This document shows, piece after piece, positions 12,005-15,163 of a stretch of 15,163 nt of DNA (position 1 is its first letter; each line of letters starts with the position of its first letter). Under the pieces are notes generated by a model. That model saw only the letters and a list, made by a program, of their open reading frames with translations. It was not told the origin of the DNA and did no database searches. Made by a program: the position numbers and the translations under genes. Where the stretch lies: assembly GCA_964600965.1 (NCBI GenBank), contig CAZRLO010000069.1:1-15163 (forward strand), given 5' to 3'. The stretch is from UBA5972 sp964600965 (lineage in GTDB: Bacteria; Pseudomonadota; Alphaproteobacteria; Rhodobacterales; Rhodobacteraceae).

Positions 12005-12043
12005 TGATCTGGTCAATTGGTAGCGGAAGTAACGGGCAAACGA

Positions 12044-13255
12044 ATGGGTCTGCGAAAGACAGAAGAGGCCGGCATTGACGCCTGCGCGATTGCGCGGGAC
12101 GTGCAGGCTTTTGACTTGTTGATCGACGACATGGAGGCCGAACTGGGCGAACGCTGGGGCGGTCTCGATTTTGCCGATGGCCGCGCGTATATCGCTTCGC
12201 CCGATGCCCGGAACCTGGAATTCATTACCATTGCCGTCGACCGGAAAGACGAGGAAGACCTCGACCCGGTTGCCGACCTGATCACCGCCGCAAGCTCTGC
12301 GGGCATCAAGGTTATCCTGGTTGCGCACGATCTATCACCAACCGCCCTTCACCAGTTGCTGCGGCTCGGGGCCGATGATTTTGCGCCCTATCCGCTGCCC
12401 GATGGCGCCCTTCATGAAGCCATCGAAAGGTTGCGCAAGCCCGTCGCCACCGTGGTGGCCCCGGAAACCGGCGCCGCGGATCGAAACGGAGCCGTCATTC
12501 CAGTCTGCGGGCTGGCGGGTGGCGTTGGCGCAACGACGCTGGCGGTCAATCTGGCATGGGAACTCGCAAATCTTGGCGAAAAGAGCGGGATCAAGGTTGC
12601 GATCCTCGATCTCGATCTGCAAGGCGGCTCGGTCTCGACCTATCTTGATCTTCCGCGCCGCGAAGCGATATTCGAGCTGTTGTCGGACACCAACGCGATG
12701 GATAACGACAGTTTTTCGCAGGCAATGTTGTCGTTCAACGACCGGCTGGACGTACTGACCGCGCCCGCCGACGCCCTGCCGCTGGAAATTCTGACGCCCG
12801 ACGATGTGACGGCGTTGCTGGGCAAAGCGACCGCGCTTTATGATTTTGTCGTGATCGATATGCCAACCACGCTGGTGCAGTGGACCGAAACCATTTTTCA
12901 GCGCGCCGATATCTATTTCGCACTGATGGAGATGGACATGCGTTCCGCCCAGAACGCGCTCCGGTTCATCCGCACGCTGAAATCCGAAGACCTGCCATTT
13001 GAAAAGGTGCGCTACGCGCTGAACTACGCACCGAAATTCGCCGACCTCGGCGCGCGGGCACGCATCAAGCGGTTGGCGGAAAATCTGAATATCGACATCG
13101 AATTGTTCTTCCCGGACGGCGGCAAGCAGATCCTGCATGCCTGCGATCATGGCCTGCCGATCTCGGAAACCGCTGCGAAAAATCCGCTGCGGAAGGAAAT
13201 CGCGAAACTTGCCGGTTCGATTTTCGAACTGGCGACCGAACAGGCCGAGGGGTAA
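12044..13255 (+). CDS. cpaE: Pilus assembly ATPase-like protein CpaE/TadZ
   Basis: A 403-residue cytoplasmic protein of the TadZ/CpaE family, which places Tad pilus machinery at the cell pole. The N-terminal 130 residues look like an atypical receiver domain (IKVILVAHDLSPTALHQLLRLGADDFAPYPLP). The C-terminal two thirds form a MinD/ParA-like ATPase fold with VAILDLDLQGGSVS and the Walker B-like FVVIDMP. The P-loop reads GLAGGVGATTLAVNLA: both lysines of the deviant Walker A (KGGxxK) are replaced by Ala, so nucleotide hydrolysis is doubtful. Starts are uncertain: a TTG at 12017 extends the frame, but the ATG at 12044 is preferred, with only weak GGG-containing ribosome-binding sequence. It is followed after two bases by cpaF. 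Confidence 0.92.
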   Translation: MGLRKTEEAGIDACAIARDVQAFDLLIDDMEAELGERWGGLDFADGRAYIASPDARNLEFITIAVDRKDEEDLDPVADLITAASSAGIKVILVAHDLSPTALHQLLRLGADDFAPYPLPDGALHEAIERLRKPVATVVAPETGAADRNGAVIPVCGLAGGVGATTLAVNLAWELANLGEKSGIKVAILDLDLQGGSVSTYLDLPRREAIFELLSDTNAMDNDSFSQAMLSFNDRLDVLTAPADALPLEILTPDDVTALLGKATALYDFVVIDMPTTLVQWTETIFQRADIYFALMEMDMRSAQNALRFIRTLKSEDLPFEKVRYALNYAPKFADLGARARIKRLAENLNIDIELFFPDGGKQILHACDHGLPISETAAKNPLRKEIAKLAGSIFELATEQAEG

Positions 13256-13257
13256 AA

Positions 13258-14703
13258 ATGTTCTCAAGGTACAAGAAAACCGAAGCAAAACCGGCGGCTG
13301 CGACCGATCAAGGTCCGGAACAAGCGCCGCGACCGGTGATCGAACAGTCGCCTGCGGAACCCGCGAAACCCGCGCCGCAGAAACCGAGCGCGACAGCCCA
13401 TGTGGCGCTGTCCCCCAAAGAGCTCAAACGCCGCGAGCGCCTTTCGGATGTTCGCGTCGTCCTGCATAAACTGTTGCTGGACACGCTCAATCTGGCGGCC
13501 CTGGAACATGCCAGCGACTCCGACCTTCGTGGCGAAATCGCCGCCATCTGTGCGGACGGGCTGGCGGAAATGGGCGTGGTTCTGAACAAGGACGAACGCG
13601 CCACGCTGCATCAGGAATTGTTTGACGAAGTGACGGGCCTCGGCCCGCTCGAACCGCTGCTGCGCGACGACACGATCAACGATATTCTGGTTAACGGCAG
13701 CCAGCAGGTGTTTATCGAGCGTGCGGGCAAACTGGAATTGTCCAGCGTCACGTTCAAGAACGAAAAGCATCTGATGCGGGTCATCGACAAGATCGTATCC
13801 GCCGTTGGCCGCCGTGTTGACGAAAGCAACCCTTATGTCGACGCCCGGCTTGCGGATGGATCGCGCTTCAACGCGATGGTACCGCCGATTGCGGTCGATG
13901 GTTCGCTGGTCTCGATCCGCAAATTCACCAAGGACAAGCTGGGCATCGACGAATTGATCAAGTTCGGCGCCTTCACCGAACAAATGGCGTTGTACCTGCG
14001 CGCCGCGGTCGGCGCGCACCTGAACATCATCGTTTCGGGCGGTACCGGTTCGGGCAAGACCACCACATTGAACGCGCTAAGTTCGATGATCGCCGACAAT
14101 GAACGCATTCTGACGATCGAGGATACGGCCGAGCTTCAGCTTCAGCAAATCCATGTCGGCCGGATGGAAAGCCGCCCGGCCAACGTTGAAGGCAAGGGCG
14201 CCGTCAGCCAGCGCGACTGTCTGCGCAACGCGCTTCGGATGCGCCCCGACCGCATCATCGTGGGCGAGACCCGCGGCGAGGAAGTCATCGACATGCTGCA
14301 GGCGATGAACACGGGCCACGACGGCTCGATGACCACGATCCACGCCAACAGCGCGCGCGATGGCGTCAGCCGTCTGGAAAACATGGTCGCCATGGCGGGC
14401 ATCGAAATGCCGCTCAAGGCCGTGCGGTCACAGATCGCCAGCGCTGTGCACCTGATCGTACAGGCCAGCCGTCTGATGGACGGGTCACGGCGGATGGTCT
14501 CTATCACCGAAGTCACTGGAATGGAAGGCGAAATCATCACCATGCAAGAGATTTTCGCGTTCAAGCGGTACGGCCTGGACGAAAACGGCAAGATCCTCGG
14601 CCAGTTCGAGGCAACGGGGTTGCGTTCGCATTTCTCGGAACGCTTCAAGCATTCGGGTTTCGAACTGCCCGCCGACATCTACACCGAAAAAGCAGCGCAA
14701 TAG
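13258..14703 (+). CDS. cpaF: Pilus assembly motor ATPase CpaF/TadA
   Basis: A 481-residue hexameric secretion ATPase that powers Flp pilus assembly and, in this family, probably retraction. The first 50 residues are a Pro/Ala-rich disordered tail. The N-terminal domain follows (ELFDEVTGLGPLEPLLRDDTINDILVNG), then the catalytic domain: Walker A GGTGSGKT (residues 261-268), the Asp box (ILTIEDTAELQL), Walker B RIIVGE (332-337), and the His box DGSMTTIHANS (around 355-365). All key residues are present. GAGGGG overlapping the cpaE stop serves as ribosome-binding site, and the gap of two bases indicates translational coupling with cpaE. Length and motif order are normal for the family. Confidence 0.97.
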   Translation: MFSRYKKTEAKPAAATDQGPEQAPRPVIEQSPAEPAKPAPQKPSATAHVALSPKELKRRERLSDVRVVLHKLLLDTLNLAALEHASDSDLRGEIAAICADGLAEMGVVLNKDERATLHQELFDEVTGLGPLEPLLRDDTINDILVNGSQQVFIERAGKLELSSVTFKNEKHLMRVIDKIVSAVGRRVDESNPYVDARLADGSRFNAMVPPIAVDGSLVSIRKFTKDKLGIDELIKFGAFTEQMALYLRAAVGAHLNIIVSGGTGSGKTTTLNALSSMIADNERILTIEDTAELQLQQIHVGRMESRPANVEGKGAVSQRDCLRNALRMRPDRIIVGETRGEEVIDMLQAMNTGHDGSMTTIHANSARDGVSRLENMVAMAGIEMPLKAVRSQIASAVHLIVQASRLMDGSRRMVSITEVTGMEGEIITMQEIFAFKRYGLDENGKILGQFEATGLRSHFSERFKHSGFELPADIYTEKAAQ

Positions 14704-14712
14704 GAGGCATTG

Positions 14713-15163
14713 ATGAGCCCGGAACCAATTATTTATGGCGCGATTTTCTTCGCCGTCCTGTTGCTGGTCGAAGGCCTTTATCTGGTCATCTTCGGCAAAT
14801 CCATCAAGCTGAACAGTCGGGTCAACCGGCGCATCGACCTTTTGGAAAAGGGCAACGACCGCGAGAAAGTGCTGGATACGCTGCGCAAGGAACGCGAACA
14901 GCACCGCGTAAGTGTGCGTATTCCGATCGTGTCGATCATCTCGAACAAGGCCGCCAAGGCCAATATCGCCTTCAGTCCCAAGGCCCTGATCATGGTCATG
15001 GTGCTGTTGGGCGTGGTTGCGTTCATCGGCATGACGCTGGGCACCTCGGCCTCGATGCCGATCCGGGCCGGGGTTTCGGTGATCATGGGATTTGGCGCGG
15101 TCTACATGTGGCTCAACAAGAAGGCCAAGGCGCGCATGTCCCTGATCGAGGAACAATTGCCGG
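14713..15163 (+). CDS. tadB: Pilus assembly inner-membrane protein TadB, 5' part only
   Basis: The first 150 codons of a protein that runs past the window edge. It starts MSPEPIIYGAIFFAVLLL with one hydrophobic segment, then a basic and charged cytoplasmic stretch (RRIDLLEKGNDREKVLDTLRKE), then two more hydrophobic segments around residues 95-135. It continues into KARMSLIEEQLP, which in TadB leads into the T2SS-F (GspF-like) domain. TadB with TadC forms the inner-membrane platform on which the CpaF ATPase works. TAGGAGGC, overlapping the cpaF stop, lies before the ATG with suitable spacing. Position directly after cpaF is the standard Tad order, so tadC and tadD genes are expected to the right. 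Confidence 0.92.
   Translation, partial: MSPEPIIYGAIFFAVLLLVEGLYLVIFGKSIKLNSRVNRRIDLLEKGNDREKVLDTLRKEREQHRVSVRIPIVSIISNKAAKANIAFSPKALIMVMVLLGVVAFIGMTLGTSASMPIRAGVSVIMGFGAVYMWLNKKAKARMSLIEEQLP

Overview
The window is a high-GC alphaproteobacterial chromosome segment, most likely from the Rhodobacteraceae (Roseobacter-type). This rests on codon use, on the Tad/Flp pilus locus with its Rhodobacteraceae-like gene order, and on the character of the individual proteins; I ran no searches. Three blocks can be read.

Block 1 (7-2043) is a LysR-family regulator transcribed leftwards and, divergently, an ornithine cyclodeaminase/mu-crystallin family protein. They share a 111-bp intergenic region with a possible LysR box. 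A stretch of about 400 bp without a convincing gene follows (2044-2442).

Block 2 (2443-7663) starts with a secreted protein that I do not recognise. Then comes a tight run of a polytopic flippase-like membrane protein (UPF0104/LPG_synthase_TM), a DprE1-like FAD oxidase and a DprE2-like short-chain reductase, with overlapping reading frames. A UbiA-family prenyltransferase with an N-terminal HAD domain is transcribed towards them. Together these encode a recognisable polyprenyl-phosphoryl-D-arabinose pathway: phosphoribosyl transfer to a polyprenyl phosphate, dephosphorylation (possibly by the fused HAD domain), then C2 epimerisation by DprE1 and DprE2. The pathway is best known from mycobacterial arabinan synthesis, and related genes serve Nod-factor arabinosylation in Azorhizobium and pilin arabinosylation in some Pseudomonas. 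No arabinosyltransferase is visible in the window.

Block 3 (8128 to the right edge) is a Tad/Flp pilus locus: two small Flp-type pilins, CpaB/RcpC, the CpaC/RcpA secretin, an OmpA-like lipoprotein, CpaE/TadZ, the CpaF/TadA ATPase, and the start of TadB, cut by the window edge. The first pilin looks like the abundant one. It has an AT-rich upstream region of about 460 bp with a perfect TATAAT hexamer, several dyads, a strong Shine-Dalgarno sequence, distinct codon choice, and two tandem hairpins after the stop. Spacers split the locus into likely subunits: pilin 1; pilin 2 with cpaB; cpaC with the OmpA gene; and cpaE-cpaF-tadB.

The points most worth following are the complete polyprenyl-phospho-arabinose module with its HAD-prenyltransferase fusion, its position directly beside a pilus locus, the altered Flp signature (Asp-Trp instead of Glu-Tyr) in both pilins, and the structured leader of pilin 1.
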